From the NCBI GenBank assembly GCA_049115695.1, contig JAGDZR010000020.1, forward strand, positions 62,001 through 126,000: a stretch of DNA of 64,000 bases, given 5' to 3'. Both the position numbers and the translations under genes were made by a program. This document shows positions 7,582 to 17,114 of this stretch, in pieces; positions within the stretch are counted from its first letter, which is position 1; the number at the start of each line of letters is the position of its first letter. Under the pieces are notes generated by a model that was given only the letters and a program-made list of their open reading frames with translations, did not search any database and was not told where the DNA came from. This DNA comes from JAGDZR01 sp049115695 (GTDB lineage: Bacteria > Bacteroidota > Bacteroidia > Cytophagales > Cyclobacteriaceae).

Positions 7582-10131
7582 CTAAGACTCTTTGTCTTCT
7601 TCTTTTACCTTCTTCTTTTTCAGTTTGATCTTTAAATCATCTGATTTGCCATCCCAGGTAGCTTCAATGGTATCACCTTCCTGAATCTCGCCTCTGAGAA
7701 TTTCCTCCGCTACAGGATCTTCAAGATATTTCACAATTGCTCTGTTCAACGGGCGAGCTCCAAACTGCGGATCATAACCCTTCTCAACAATGAAATCTTT
7801 CGCTTTATCCGTCAGCTTGACATTGTATCCCAAATCAATAACTCGCTTCAATAAACTTGATAATGAGATGTCGATGATTTTGTGAATATGCTGTCTCTCT
7901 AGTGAGTTAAACACAATCACATCATCCAATCTATTCAGGAATTCAGGACTGAATGCTTTTTTCAAGGCATTCTGAATCGTTGATTTCATGATCTCATCCT
8001 GACTCTCTTTACGAGCCTGCGTGGCAAAACCAATGCCTGCTCCAAAGTCTTTCAAATCTCTCACCCCAATATTGGAGGTCATAATGATAATGGTATTCCT
8101 AAAGTCGACCCTTCTTCCTAACCCATCTGTCAATATGCCATCATCCAGCACTTGCAATAGGATATTGAAAACATCCGGATGCGCTTTCTCTATTTCATCC
8201 AACAGCACTACGCTGTATGGTTTCCTTCTTACTTTTTCGGTCAGCTGTCCACCTTCTTCATAACCTACATATCCTGGAGGCGCTCCTACTAACCTGCTCA
8301 CAGAGAACTTCTCCATGTACTCACTCATGTCAATTCTAATAAGAGAATCGTCCTTGTCAAACAAATAGTTGGCCAATACTTTAGCCATTTCTGTTTTTCC
8401 TACGCCTGTTGGCCCAAGGAACACAAATGATCCAATTGGTTTCTTTGGATCTTTCAAGCCAACACGTGTACGCTGAATGGCTTTAGTAAGCTTTACAGTA
8501 GCTTCCTCTTGCCCTACAACCTTCTCAGTCAGCTCATCCTTCATGGAGAGCAATTTTTGACTCTCGTTTTGAGCAATTCGCTTAGTCGGTATTCCTGTAA
8601 TCATACCGATCACATCCGCTACATTTTCTTCATCAACCAGATATCGCTTTGTACGTGTCTCCTCTTCCCACTGCTTCTTTTCAGTCTCTAGTTGAGCGAT
8701 CAGCTTTTTCTCCTTATCGCGCAACTGAGCTGCCTCCTCATACTTTTGACTTTTGACAACCCTGTTTTTCTCTTTTTTCACGTCCTCGATCTGCTCTTCA
8801 AGGGTAACGATCTGTTCAGGTACGTTAATATTATTGATGTGAACCCGCGCTCCTGCTTCGTCCATTACATCAATTGCTTTATCTGGTAAAAATCGATCTG
8901 AAATGTACCTATCCGATAAAGTCACACAAGCATCAATCGCCTCAGGGGAATAATTTACATGATGGTGATCTTCATACTTATCCTTAATATTATCAAGAAT
9001 CTGTTTGGTTTCCTCCGGAGTGGTAGCATCAACCATTACCATTTGAAAACGTCTGGCTAACGCACCATCCTTTTCAATGTATTGTCTGTATTCATCCAGC
9101 GTTGTAGCTCCAATGCACTGAATCTCACCCCTGGCTAGTGCTGGTTTAAACATATTAGAGGCATCAAGACTTCCAGATGCACCACCTGCACCAACTATTG
9201 TATGAAGCTCATCGATGAACAAAATCACATCCGGAGATTTTTCGATTTCATTCATGACAGCTTTCATTCTTTCTTCAAACTGCCCGCGATATTTAGTCCC
9301 TGCAACCAAAGATGCCAAATCCAGTGTTACGACACGCTTGCCAAAAAGTACTCTTGATACTTTCTTTTGAACGATACGTAAAGCCAATCCTTCGGCTATT
9401 GCCGTCTTACCTACACCTGGCTCTCCAATTAGAATAGGATTATTCTTTTTCCGTCTACTCAGTACCTGAGCAACTCTTTCAATTTCTTTCTCACGACCCA
9501 CAATCGGATCTAACTTATCTTCTTCGGCATATTTGGTTAGATCACGGCCGAAGTTGTCCAAAACCGGAGTTCTCGACTTTTCACCCTTTCCTGATTCTCT
9601 TCCGCTTCCTCCGCCTGATCCACTTCCACTACCTCCAAAAATTCTTCCTGAATCATCATCCGGCTCATCAGTTTCAGATTGAGCCATTGGATTGTCTGTC
9701 TGGTATTCTAACATCTCTTTCACAACGTCATATCCAACATCAAATTTATCCAATATCTGTGTGGCCAGATTATCCTCATCTCGAAGAATCGAGAGCAACA
9801 AATGTTCCGTTCCAATAAGCTGGCTTTTAAAAATCTTGGCCTCTAGATAGGTGATTTTAAGCACTTTTTCAGACTGTCTTGTCAGCGGAATATTGGCTAG
9901 ATTCTTCACATTAGTTGTTGCGGTCCCCTTAGTCGCTTGCTCAACTGCCGTTCTCAACTCATCCAGCGAAACCCCAAGTTTTTTCAACAATCCAACTGCA
10001 ACACCTTCCCCTTCTCTTATCATACCAAGCAGCAAATGTTCCGTGCCTATATAATCATGCCCTAGGCGAAGTGCTTCCTCGCGACTCAGGGATATTACTT
10101 CTTTAACTCTATTCGAAAATTTAGCTTCCAT
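7582..10131 (-). CDS. clpC: ATP-dependent Clp protease ATP-binding subunit ClpC
   Basis: AAA+ unfoldase that delivers proteins to ClpP. The 849-aa protein has a double Clp-N domain (about 5-145), a Gly/Ser-rich linker (about 165-185), and AAA-1 with Walker A GEPGVGKT (236-243) and Walker B near 302-310. An UVR-type coiled coil (about 447-482) precedes AAA-2 with Walker A GPTGVGKT (573-580) and a GIGF loop expected to dock on ClpP. The UVR segment marks ClpC rather than ClpA or ClpB. The C-terminus is Lys/Glu-rich. It stands alone between wbqC and a terminator; mcsA/mcsB partners are not nearby. Confidence 0.96.
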   Translation of the reverse strand: MEAKFSNRVKEVISLSREEALRLGHDYIGTEHLLLGMIREGEGVAVGLLKKLGVSLDELRTAVEQATKGTATTNVKNLANIPLTRQSEKVLKITYLEAKIFKSQLIGTEHLLLSILRDEDNLATQILDKFDVGYDVVKEMLEYQTDNPMAQSETDEPDDDSGRIFGGSGSGSGGGSGRESGKGEKSRTPVLDNFGRDLTKYAEEDKLDPIVGREKEIERVAQVLSRRKKNNPILIGEPGVGKTAIAEGLALRIVQKKVSRVLFGKRVVTLDLASLVAGTKYRGQFEERMKAVMNEIEKSPDVILFIDELHTIVGAGGASGSLDASNMFKPALARGEIQCIGATTLDEYRQYIEKDGALARRFQMVMVDATTPEETKQILDNIKDKYEDHHHVNYSPEAIDACVTLSDRYISDRFLPDKAIDVMDEAGARVHINNINVPEQIVTLEEQIEDVKKEKNRVVKSQKYEEAAQLRDKEKKLIAQLETEKKQWEEETRTKRYLVDEENVADVIGMITGIPTKRIAQNESQKLLSMKDELTEKVVGQEEATVKLTKAIQRTRVGLKDPKKPIGSFVFLGPTGVGKTEMAKVLANYLFDKDDSLIRIDMSEYMEKFSVSRLVGAPPGYVGYEEGGQLTEKVRRKPYSVVLLDEIEKAHPDVFNILLQVLDDGILTDGLGRRVDFRNTIIIMTSNIGVRDLKDFGAGIGFATQARKESQDEIMKSTIQNALKKAFSPEFLNRLDDVIVFNSLERQHIHKIIDISLSSLLKRVIDLGYNVKLTDKAKDFIVEKGYDPQFGARPLNRAIVKYLEDPVAEEILRGEIQEGDTIEATWDGKSDDLKIKLKKKKVKEEDKES

Positions 10132-10242
10132 AAAAGCAGTTTTTGCTAGTGATTGGGGTACTCAGTAAAATTAATGTTTAATTCATCAAATTCCCCATGA
10201 TGCTTACTATTAACGTCGAGGTTCTCAGAATTGTTCATTAAG

Positions 10243-10866
10243 CTATTTTGACTTCTCAATTATTTCTGATACCTGAGTACCAGTACTCATGATTGCATCG
10301 ACGATGGATAAATTTGGGACAAAAGTTTTGCCAAAGTTTTGTACATAGGGATGAACAGGGGAAATACTTCTTCGATCGGTAGAAATTTTAGCCTTGAGCC
10401 TGTTTCTGGCATCAAAATAATTTTTTGAATAGGACTTCTTATATTCGGTTGAGTATTCGTACTTCATGTCAATCTGTAACCATCTCAGACATATTGTCAG
10501 TAATTCTGCGTTCAACTCAATCAAATATTTATATTTTCTCTCCCAGCAGGTTATCAGATCATCCATCAAAAAATCAAAATATGGTGTTTTCGCATACGCT
10601 GATACAATTGCCTTGCGGTGATCTTTTATCCACTTTTGATTGTAATCAATGGTCACGTCTTCATATGCAGTTCGATTAGAAAACTGTACCGGAACACTCA
10701 ATGGTAAAACACCCGAAGCGGTAAGAATCTTCGTTCGATTTCGATAAGTCTGTTTTCTATAATGTTCTTTGACTTCAAAAATGACTTTGTCATAGCTGGT
10801 GAGCATTACAAAATATTCAATTGAACCAAAATAATGTGGCTCTATGATCAGTGTGTTTTCACTCAC
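10243..10866 (-). CDS. WbqC-like family protein
   Basis: A 207-aa cytoplasmic protein of the WbqC family (named from O-antigen clusters, biochemical role unproven). The family start is recognisable (LIIEPHYFGSIEYF), as are the central YNQKWIKDHRKAI and PYFDFLMDDL segments. Its start codon overlaps the stop of the YciO-family gene upstream (ATGA), so the two are an operon. In other Bacteroidota, WbqC genes often lie by signal peptidase genes, so a housekeeping envelope role is plausible here. Confidence 0.8.
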   Translation of the reverse strand: MSENTLIIEPHYFGSIEYFVMLTSYDKVIFEVKEHYRKQTYRNRTKILTASGVLPLSVPVQFSNRTAYEDVTIDYNQKWIKDHRKAIVSAYAKTPYFDFLMDDLITCWERKYKYLIELNAELLTICLRWLQIDMKYEYSTEYKKSYSKNYFDARNRLKAKISTDRRSISPVHPYVQNFGKTFVPNLSIVDAIMSTGTQVSEIIEKSK

Positions 10867-11492
10867 AGCACTAAATCAACGTCACCCTTCCCTTCACGAA
10901 TGACCTCTGGATAATTTCCTGTACAATCAACAATGGTACTTGGTTCATTGTCTCCATAACCTGCATCAATGACCACATCGACCAGATTCTCATATTTTTC
11001 AAAAATCAATTCGGGATCGGTATGATATTCAACGATATCATCATCTTCCTTGATTGAGGTTGTGAGCATCGGATTACCAAGCAGCCTCACAATTTCCCTG
11101 GGAATATTGTTATCCGGCACCCTAATTCCCACCGTTTTCTTTTTTGCATTAAGAATCTTGGGAACTTTTGATGAAGAATTAAGAATGAATGTAAAGGGTC
11201 CGGGAAGGGCCTTTTTCATTGCCTTAAAAACTGGAGTTGGCACGTTTCGGGTATATTCAGACAAATGACTGAGGTCGTAGCAAATAAATGAGAAATTCAG
11301 CTTTTTTGCCTTGTCGCCTTTGATCAACTTAATTCGGTCCAGTGCCTTACTATTGAAAATATCACACCCCAATCCATAGATAGTGTCTGTAGGATATATC
11401 ACAAGGCCTCCTTGCCGAATGACTTTAACGATGGCTTCAATTTTCCTTGGCTCGGGATTTTCCTCGTATAGCTTAATGAGTTGAGCTGACAT
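10863..11492 (-). CDS. Sua5/YciO/YrdC-family protein (YciO type)
   Basis: A 209-aa member of the threonylcarbamoyl-AMP synthase superfamily. The signatures are YPTDTIYGLGCD near residue 32, NFSFICYDLSHLSEY, LPGPFTFIL, VGIRVPDN and STIVDCTG near the C-terminus. The pattern around LNFSFICYDL fits the YciO branch, whose physiological role is less certain than that of YrdC/TsaC (t6A tRNA modification). The KxR motif of true TsaC is not clearly conserved. It is translationally coupled to the WbqC-like gene downstream. Confidence 0.85.
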   Translation of the reverse strand: MSAQLIKLYEENPEPRKIEAIVKVIRQGGLVIYPTDTIYGLGCDIFNSKALDRIKLIKGDKAKKLNFSFICYDLSHLSEYTRNVPTPVFKAMKKALPGPFTFILNSSSKVPKILNAKKKTVGIRVPDNNIPREIVRLLGNPMLTTSIKEDDDIVEYHTDPELIFEKYENLVDVVIDAGYGDNEPSTIVDCTGNYPEVIREGKGDVDLVL

Positions 11493-11511
11493 GTATGCTA
11501 AATTACCTCAA

Positions 11512-12567
11512 TCAGAGATACTCGTTGATCAAGTCAATTATTTTATTCGTTCCTTCCTCAACCTTTTTTCCTCTTTTAAGCTTTGAAATAGTGGACTCTA
11601 CCTGGATAGGATCATATCCTGTGGCATCCAGGCGCTTACCTATTCCCATGTTGTCCGCATGATATACATTCTCTCGTTGTTCATATGGTTTGGTCCAAAA
11701 GAACAAGGCGTTCTTCCCCAGATAATTTAGCTCTGAAATAAGCATATTACCTGGCGTTGTAATGGCATAGGCACAAGTGGCCACATCCTCAATAAATCGC
11801 TTTGGCTCGATGTGAAAGAACTTAATATTATGCGAGCTATCGTTCCGCCCGGATGAATAAACACGAACCTCGCGTTTCAGGCCTTTTAGGAGCTCAATGA
11901 GCTGCTTATTGTAAACATATTTATTGGTCGCATAGACAACCACATGATCTTGTTGTTCGGCTTCAAGTAATTTGACTTCATCCCTTAAGATTGGTCCCAA
12001 TGAGATGACCTTATTTTTATATGAAGATTTTGGAGCAGCGTGATAAAATGAAGTAGTGACCATTCGATCCGTTCGTCCTAACAATTGCTTGTAAATCCAT
12101 ACGGTCATGGCCCGCTGAGCACCTATTTTCAAGGAATTCTTAAACTTGTTCTCGCAAAATGCCACTTTTCCGAATCGGTCAAAACTGATCAATGGAACAT
12201 CACTTTTCATATGTTGCGAAAAAGGTTCACCATCAGACACAATTAAGTCTGGGGAGTAGCTGGCGATTCTTTTTTCAAGATGACTGATGGTATCAGTTAA
12301 CAAACCCCACTTAAAATCAATGAAGTTTTTCCCATTACCAAGGAATGTATTCCAATTGTCCACTTTTCCATTCTTGTACCTAAACCTCAATGTCGGTACC
12401 TTAATGATTTCATGATGCTTGGTGAGCTCACTCCGCTGCAAAAAATCATATGCATCCCCACCTGCGATAATTAATGCGTCAGTGTTGAGTTTGGGTAAGA
12501 TGGTCATGAGCCTGGAAACGTGACCCCTTCCTTCACCCATTACCGCATAGACCAATTTTTTCATCAA
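11512..12567 (-). CDS. MurG/GT28-like glycosyltransferase
   Basis: A 351-aa GT-B-type protein starting YAVMGEGRGHVSR, the donor/acceptor loop seen in a Bacteroidota family of predicted nucleotide-sugar glycosyltransferases related to MurG. A C-terminal TTPGNMLISELNYLGKNALF segment corresponds to the sugar-nucleotide site. It overlaps the upstream GT34-like gene by four bases, forming a two-gene minus-strand unit. Donor and acceptor are unknown. Confidence 0.75.
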   Translation of the reverse strand: MMKKLVYAVMGEGRGHVSRLMTILPKLNTDALIIAGGDAYDFLQRSELTKHHEIIKVPTLRFRYKNGKVDNWNTFLGNGKNFIDFKWGLLTDTISHLEKRIASYSPDLIVSDGEPFSQHMKSDVPLISFDRFGKVAFCENKFKNSLKIGAQRAMTVWIYKQLLGRTDRMVTTSFYHAAPKSSYKNKVISLGPILRDEVKLLEAEQQDHVVVYATNKYVYNKQLIELLKGLKREVRVYSSGRNDSSHNIKFFHIEPKRFIEDVATCAYAITTPGNMLISELNYLGKNALFFWTKPYEQRENVYHADNMGIGKRLDATGYDPIQVESTISKLKRGKKVEEGTNKIIDLINEYL

Positions 12568-13280
12568 GAAGGTATATTGATTAATCCCTCATTTACCGCC
12601 AGATGACCGCTAATTAATTTGAGCGCCTCAAGGTCATTTATGCACTGATGATAAAGACGTCCCATAGCTTTTGATCTTTTTTCGGTTCCTGAATTAGTGA
12701 GATGAACCAAAAACCGTTCCTTTTTCTTCAAGTTGGTGTACCAAAAGTATTTAACCGCAAATTTAAGTGGAATGATATGCTGATATTCATCAAATTGAGG
12801 TTGAACGTAATTCCAATAAATCATTTGGTTCCTTGGGTGAGTGTCAGCAAGATGCGCTCCTTCTCCTCTAGCTGCATCAATCCAAAGATCAACTATTGCC
12901 CTCCCTATCTCGCTATTTTTCACGATAATGAATCCGGCATTGGGCCTGGATTTACGAAAAAGCGTGGTGTCCTCAGGCATCAAGATATGCTTATCCTCAC
13001 CTCCCAATCGTACAAAATAATCCAAATCCAATTGCTGATTGATCAGCAGCGCATCCGCATCAAGTAATACTACATAATCTGTTTGACATGTCTTCAAAAG
13101 CTCTTGTAGCAAGATTATTTTTGTCCAGTTCACATGCATTTGATTATCGAGCAATGATCGCTGAACCGCGTAGTGATATCCATGCTCACGGCAATACGAC
13201 AGGACGGATGCAAGACTAAACTTCGCAAAAGAATCTATGTTGGGAGTGGCGAGCTGGCAGACGGAGTATGTAAACTTCAA
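12564..13280 (-). CDS. GT34-like glycosyltransferase (galactosyl/mannosyltransferase fold)
   Basis: A 238-aa GT-A-type protein with a clear DxD motif in VVLLDADALL and RPNAGFIIVKNSEIG further on, the pattern of GMA12/MNN10-like enzymes mainly known from eukaryotes. Its start faces the GT4 gene at 13.4 kb and it overlaps the MurG-like gene downstream. Substrate is unknown. The divergent spacer of about 80 bp to the GT4 coding region must hold both promoters. Confidence 0.7.
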   Translation of the reverse strand: MKFTYSVCQLATPNIDSFAKFSLASVLSYCREHGYHYAVQRSLLDNQMHVNWTKIILLQELLKTCQTDYVVLLDADALLINQQLDLDYFVRLGGEDKHILMPEDTTLFRKSRPNAGFIIVKNSEIGRAIVDLWIDAARGEGAHLADTHPRNQMIYWNYVQPQFDEYQHIIPLKFAVKYFWYTNLKKKERFLVHLTNSGTEKRSKAMGRLYHQCINDLEALKLISGHLAVNEGLINIPS

Positions 13281-13362
13281 GAACTTTTGTTAGTCCAATA
13301 GGTAGAAAAAAAACAAATTTACCCTCGAAAACTACATTTGCAAGTTTAAAACATCATCCAAA

Positions 13363-14523
13363 CTGAAACAATCTGATCAAGTACTGTTTGTAACTCACAA
13401 ATATCCCCCATCAGTTGGAGGCATGCAAAAGCAGAGTTATGAGCTCATCAGTATCTATAAACGCAAATTTGGATGTAAGGTGATTGCCTACAAATCAGAG
13501 TATCCTACACCTCTGTTTTTTATTGCTTTAATTCCCTGGATTGCAATCACGTTAATACTGAATCCGAACATCAAAACGATTCATGCCAATGAAGGCCTTG
13601 TCGCTTTATTTTTGACACCCTTTCTTCTATGGCCCAGAATACGCTTGAGCACTACAATACACGGGCTGGATGCCGTTTTTCAAGTCGCCCCATATCAATG
13701 GTGGTTTAGAAATTTACTTCGCAAATTTTGGCATATTATTGCGGTCAGCAAGGAAACCAGATCGCTTTGTATGGATGCAGGAATTCCAGCTGATAGGGTA
13801 ACTTTTATCGCCAATGCTTGTGACTTTAATGATCCACAAGAACTTGATAAGCAATTCCCTGACTGGATCAGTTCAAAGCTCAACAAGGACCTGGGGAATT
13901 ATCACCTACTGGTTTCCATTGGACGACCTGTGGTGAGAAAAGGGTTTTCATGGTTTGCCAGGCATGTGCTTCCTCAGCTTCGCGATAACGTTTTGTACCT
14001 AATCGTAGGTCCAGAAACGCAAACTTCCAAGACACTCACTTTTCTAAAACGCATGTTACCGAAAAGAATGTTCTGGTTATTCTGTCAATTCGCAGGTATT
14101 CCTACTGATTTCTTCGAATTGCAAGAACTAGCGAGAAAGGATGATCGACTGATATTATTGGGGAAATTGGAACAAAAATGGCTCGATCAGCTATTGATGC
14201 ATTGTGACTTGTTCGTAATGCCAAACCTAAAAATCCCAGGTGATTTCGAAGGATTTGGCCTGGTGGCACAGGAGGCAGTAGTAAAGGGTGCGCTTTGTCT
14301 GGCGGCTGAGGTAGATGGGATACCTTCCGCTATCCAAAATGATCAAAATGGCCTTCTTATTGAAGTAGGAAATGCTGAAGTGTGGGTAAAAAACATTCAG
14401 GAACTATTGGATAATCCCGATAGAAGAATCGAAATGAAATCCCGATTTTCACAACATCTTAGGGAGTCGGGTTATTCATGGGAGCAAATGGTTGATCGAC
14501 ACCACCAACTGTTTACATCATGA
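13363..14523 (+). CDS. GT4-family glycosyltransferase with non-ATG start
   Basis: Retaining GT-B glycosyltransferase with GDFEGFGLVAQEA near the C-terminus, the GT4 donor-site signature with its E-x7-E spacing. The first in-frame ATG is at 13423, but the reading frame is open back to 13306. It encodes VLFVTHKYPPSVGGMQKQSY across that ATG, which is the canonical first beta strand and Gly-rich loop of GT4 enzymes. There is no ATG in any plus-strand frame from 13281 to 13422. Translation therefore probably starts at a rare codon (CTG 13363 or ATT 13336), or the true start was lost by mutation. It overlaps the next gene by four bases. Confidence 0.75.
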   Translation: MKQSDQVLFVTHKYPPSVGGMQKQSYELISIYKRKFGCKVIAYKSEYPTPLFFIALIPWIAITLILNPNIKTIHANEGLVALFLTPFLLWPRIRLSTTIHGLDAVFQVAPYQWWFRNLLRKFWHIIAVSKETRSLCMDAGIPADRVTFIANACDFNDPQELDKQFPDWISSKLNKDLGNYHLLVSIGRPVVRKGFSWFARHVLPQLRDNVLYLIVGPETQTSKTLTFLKRMLPKRMFWLFCQFAGIPTDFFELQELARKDDRLILLGKLEQKWLDQLLMHCDLFVMPNLKIPGDFEGFGLVAQEAVVKGALCLAAEVDGIPSAIQNDQNGLLIEVGNAEVWVKNIQELLDNPDRRIEMKSRFSQHLRESGYSWEQMVDRHHQLFTS

Positions 14524-15395
14524 GCTTCAATCCGGGTAAATCATCAGTTGTAGTCGCAACGCTTTTCAGAGATAATGAAGCCTATATTCCCTACTATCTC
14601 CAGTGTTGTCAATCAATGGAGGAAAGCCTTCCCATGTTCACTTTTGAATATTTGTTCCTCACAAACAATAATTCCGACAGAACAGCTGAACTACTTCAAA
14701 CACAAACCTCACTGGATAATGTAAAGGTGAGAGTTGAGCACTTCGATGATGCGCATTTGTCCATTCCCAGAGTGATACGATTAGCTCAATACAGGGAAAT
14801 GCAGTTATCGGATATCAGAGCATCCTCCGCTGATTATGTCATATTAATCGATACAGAGATACTGTTTAACGGTCAGATGATCAAAAGGCTCTTTAAATCC
14901 TTTGAAGAAAAGCAAATAGATTGTATCACGCCCTTCACTATCAATAAAATTGGGCTGTATCATGACACCTTTGCCTTAGTGGATAACGATGGTGTCTATA
15001 TGAAACCAAGCGAAAATTCCCTAAAAACAATATGGAAGCGTTATGTTCACAACAATGATTCATCGCTACTAGTAGAAGTTCAATCTGCGTTTGCCGGAAT
15101 ATTTATTTGTAAAAGGCTGCATTTTGAAAATTCATCATTGACATATCTTTCTGATAAAAGAGGATGTGAACATCTAATTTTTAATAAAAGCCTGCGTCAA
15201 ATGGATCTCAGAATATTTGTTAACAATGCGACAACACCCATTACCTGTCAAGCAAGAGATTACAGCTATTATGCACAATGGCTTAAAACTGGAGAAACTG
15301 ATTTTCGGGGAAGAATTAGTCGGATTGGCAACTTGCTAAATTTAAGTGCAAAGGACATGAAGTTTGAGCTAAAAAAAAGGCTAAAGATTAAATGA
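14520..15395 (+). CDS. GT-A glycosyltransferase resembling CAP59/GT69
   Basis: A 291-aa protein with a GT-A start (VVVATLFRDNEAYIPYYL), a metal-site-like IDTEILF and the following CITPFTIN...YHDTFA pattern. It resembles the CAP59-type (GT69) alpha-mannosyltransferase group known from fungi and some bacteria. Its ATG overlaps the stop of the GT4 gene and its own stop overlaps the next start, so three GT genes are translationally coupled. The family assignment is by pattern only. Confidence 0.6.
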   Translation: MSFNPGKSSVVVATLFRDNEAYIPYYLQCCQSMEESLPMFTFEYLFLTNNNSDRTAELLQTQTSLDNVKVRVEHFDDAHLSIPRVIRLAQYREMQLSDIRASSADYVILIDTEILFNGQMIKRLFKSFEEKQIDCITPFTINKIGLYHDTFALVDNDGVYMKPSENSLKTIWKRYVHNNDSSLLVEVQSAFAGIFICKRLHFENSSLTYLSDKRGCEHLIFNKSLRQMDLRIFVNNATTPITCQARDYSYYAQWLKTGETDFRGRISRIGNLLNLSAKDMKFELKKRLKIK

Positions 15396-16171
15396 AAAAA
15401 ATAGCCCTTATTGGTGTTGCTACCTCCGAAAAAAAGTCCGAGTTCTGGATGACCCAGGCAAAAAAACATGCATGGAATGTTGTATTGACAGGATCAAGTG
15501 GACACTACGATTGGGCAAGTCATGGTACAAAAATCAAATACCTGGTAGAAGCAATTGAGCAGTTACCAGAAGAAACTGAATACGTTTTAATAAGTGATAC
15601 GTACGATTCATTTGTCAATACAAACCCTGAGACGGTTGCAGCCTATTTTGTTGAAAATAAAGGTAAAATCTTATTTGAAAATGACCTCAAACACTATGAG
15701 TGGTTCAGGTGGCTATATCCTTTGTTCCCTAACTATTTCAGCAAGAAACTTCACAATTATATTCATGTAAATGGGAGGGGTTGCTATTTTCAATCAGGAA
15801 TAGTTGGTGGACACAAAAATGATGTTTTGAATTTCTATCGCAACTGTCTTCAATATGTAAAAGCTGGGAGGAGAGAGCAAGCGTCTATTCGTATGATGTT
15901 GACTGATCATCCAGAAATACTTAATTCGTTGAAATTGACTGGTAAGTATCGATTCATGCACCTGTTTACCAGAATTTATATGTTCAATTTCAGGTCAGTT
16001 GCAAGAAGAGGAGATGGCCAATTCGAGGTTGACAGGAACATACCCTTTGTAATTCATTGTCCAGGTGCACTGCGACCGACCATAACAAGCTATTTTTGGC
16101 AGTACTTTATTTCTGATGGTGTTTCGAAAAATTGGCGAATTAGTCCTTTTATCCGTACAAGTCGCAGCTAA
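15392..16171 (+). CDS. PLOD-like glycosyltransferase
   Basis: A 259-aa protein resembling the glycosyltransferase domain of procollagen lysyl hydroxylases. It starts with an ALIGVATSE strand, carries YVLISDTYDSFV (the metal-binding DxxD position) and then GRGCYFQSGIVGGHKNDV, which matches the sugar-site loop of that family. It is coupled to the preceding GT by an ATGA overlap. Its last 56 bases overlap the longest form of the next gene in another frame. Confidence 0.65.
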   Translation: MKKIALIGVATSEKKSEFWMTQAKKHAWNVVLTGSSGHYDWASHGTKIKYLVEAIEQLPEETEYVLISDTYDSFVNTNPETVAAYFVENKGKILFENDLKHYEWFRWLYPLFPNYFSKKLHNYIHVNGRGCYFQSGIVGGHKNDVLNFYRNCLQYVKAGRREQASIRMMLTDHPEILNSLKLTGKYRFMHLFTRIYMFNFRSVARRGDGQFEVDRNIPFVIHCPGALRPTITSYFWQYFISDGVSKNWRISPFIRTSRS

Positions 16172-17114
16172 TTACGTATCTGGCTTTGTAAACTCAATGT
16201 TTACAAAGGCAACTACTGATACAGAACGAAATTGTGAATGGGTCAGTTCCAGAGGCATTGCACAGTCGTGTGATGTCTACCCAGACCCACTAATCTCTGA
16301 TGAAAAGTCAATTAACATTGATGCCTACAGGCAAATAAAACATGGAGATACTGTTTATGTCGTTTCTAAATCACTGAAAAAGTTTACCGAAAACATTTTA
16401 CCTAATCTCGAGCAAAAACAAATCCAAATTACCCTTGTAACAGGTGCTAGTGTCAGAGGTGTTCCTCATGAAATAACCAATCAGCACGGCATTGATTACA
16501 ACGAACTGCTTGCAAAAAGTCGATCAATTCAACGCTGGTTTTCACAAAACCTGGATGCCATACAAACAAGTGACATTAAACCTATTCCACTAGGGCTTGA
16601 CTATCACACATTAAGGAAGAAATCCTATTGGTGGGGAACTCAGACAAGTCCTACTGAACAGGAAAAAGAGCTTCTTGCGATTAAAAATAGCGCACTACCC
16701 TTTGTCCAAAGGAAAAACAGAACCTATTCCTTTTTCCACTTCAACATGTTTGATCGGCATGATAACGATCGCCAGCATGCAATAGATCACCTAAATCAAT
16801 GTACCTTCAATGATTATGCTCCATCCAGAATGGTGCGATCTCGTACCTGGAAAATTTGCAGTCAGTACAGATACATTGTTTCCCCTCATGGGAATGGGCT
16901 GGATTGCCACAGGACATATGAAGCGATTGCGTTGGGTTGTATACCAATTGTCAGAAGCTCTTCTCTTGATGTTATTTATGAGGAATTACCTGTTCTAATT
17001 CTGGAAAAATGGTCGGATTTATCTCAAGAATTATTGGATGCTTCCTGGAAGGAACTTCTCGCCAAACCGCTTGATGCATTGAATCTTAGTTATTGGACGG
17101 ATCATATCAAATAA
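16116..17114 (+). CDS. exostosin-like (GT47-type) glycosyltransferase
   Basis: A 332-aa protein with the exostosin-type donor motif ISPHGNGL-like VSPHGNGLDCHRTYEAIALG followed by CIPIVRSSSLDVIYEELPV. The N-terminal half contains CEWVSSRGIAQSCDVYP, which appears to belong to the conserved protein. The longest form starts at 16116 inside the PLOD-like gene; an ATG at 16197, 25 bp after that gene ends, removes the overlap and is equally plausible. It is convergent with the next gene, overlapping its 3' end by 13 bp. Confidence 0.65.
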   Translation: MVFRKIGELVLLSVQVAANYVSGFVNSMFTKATTDTERNCEWVSSRGIAQSCDVYPDPLISDEKSINIDAYRQIKHGDTVYVVSKSLKKFTENILPNLEQKQIQITLVTGASVRGVPHEITNQHGIDYNELLAKSRSIQRWFSQNLDAIQTSDIKPIPLGLDYHTLRKKSYWWGTQTSPTEQEKELLAIKNSALPFVQRKNRTYSFFHFNMFDRHDNDRQHAIDHLNQCTFNDYAPSRMVRSRTWKICSQYRYIVSPHGNGLDCHRTYEAIALGCIPIVRSSSLDVIYEELPVLILEKWSDLSQELLDASWKELLAKPLDALNLSYWTDHIK

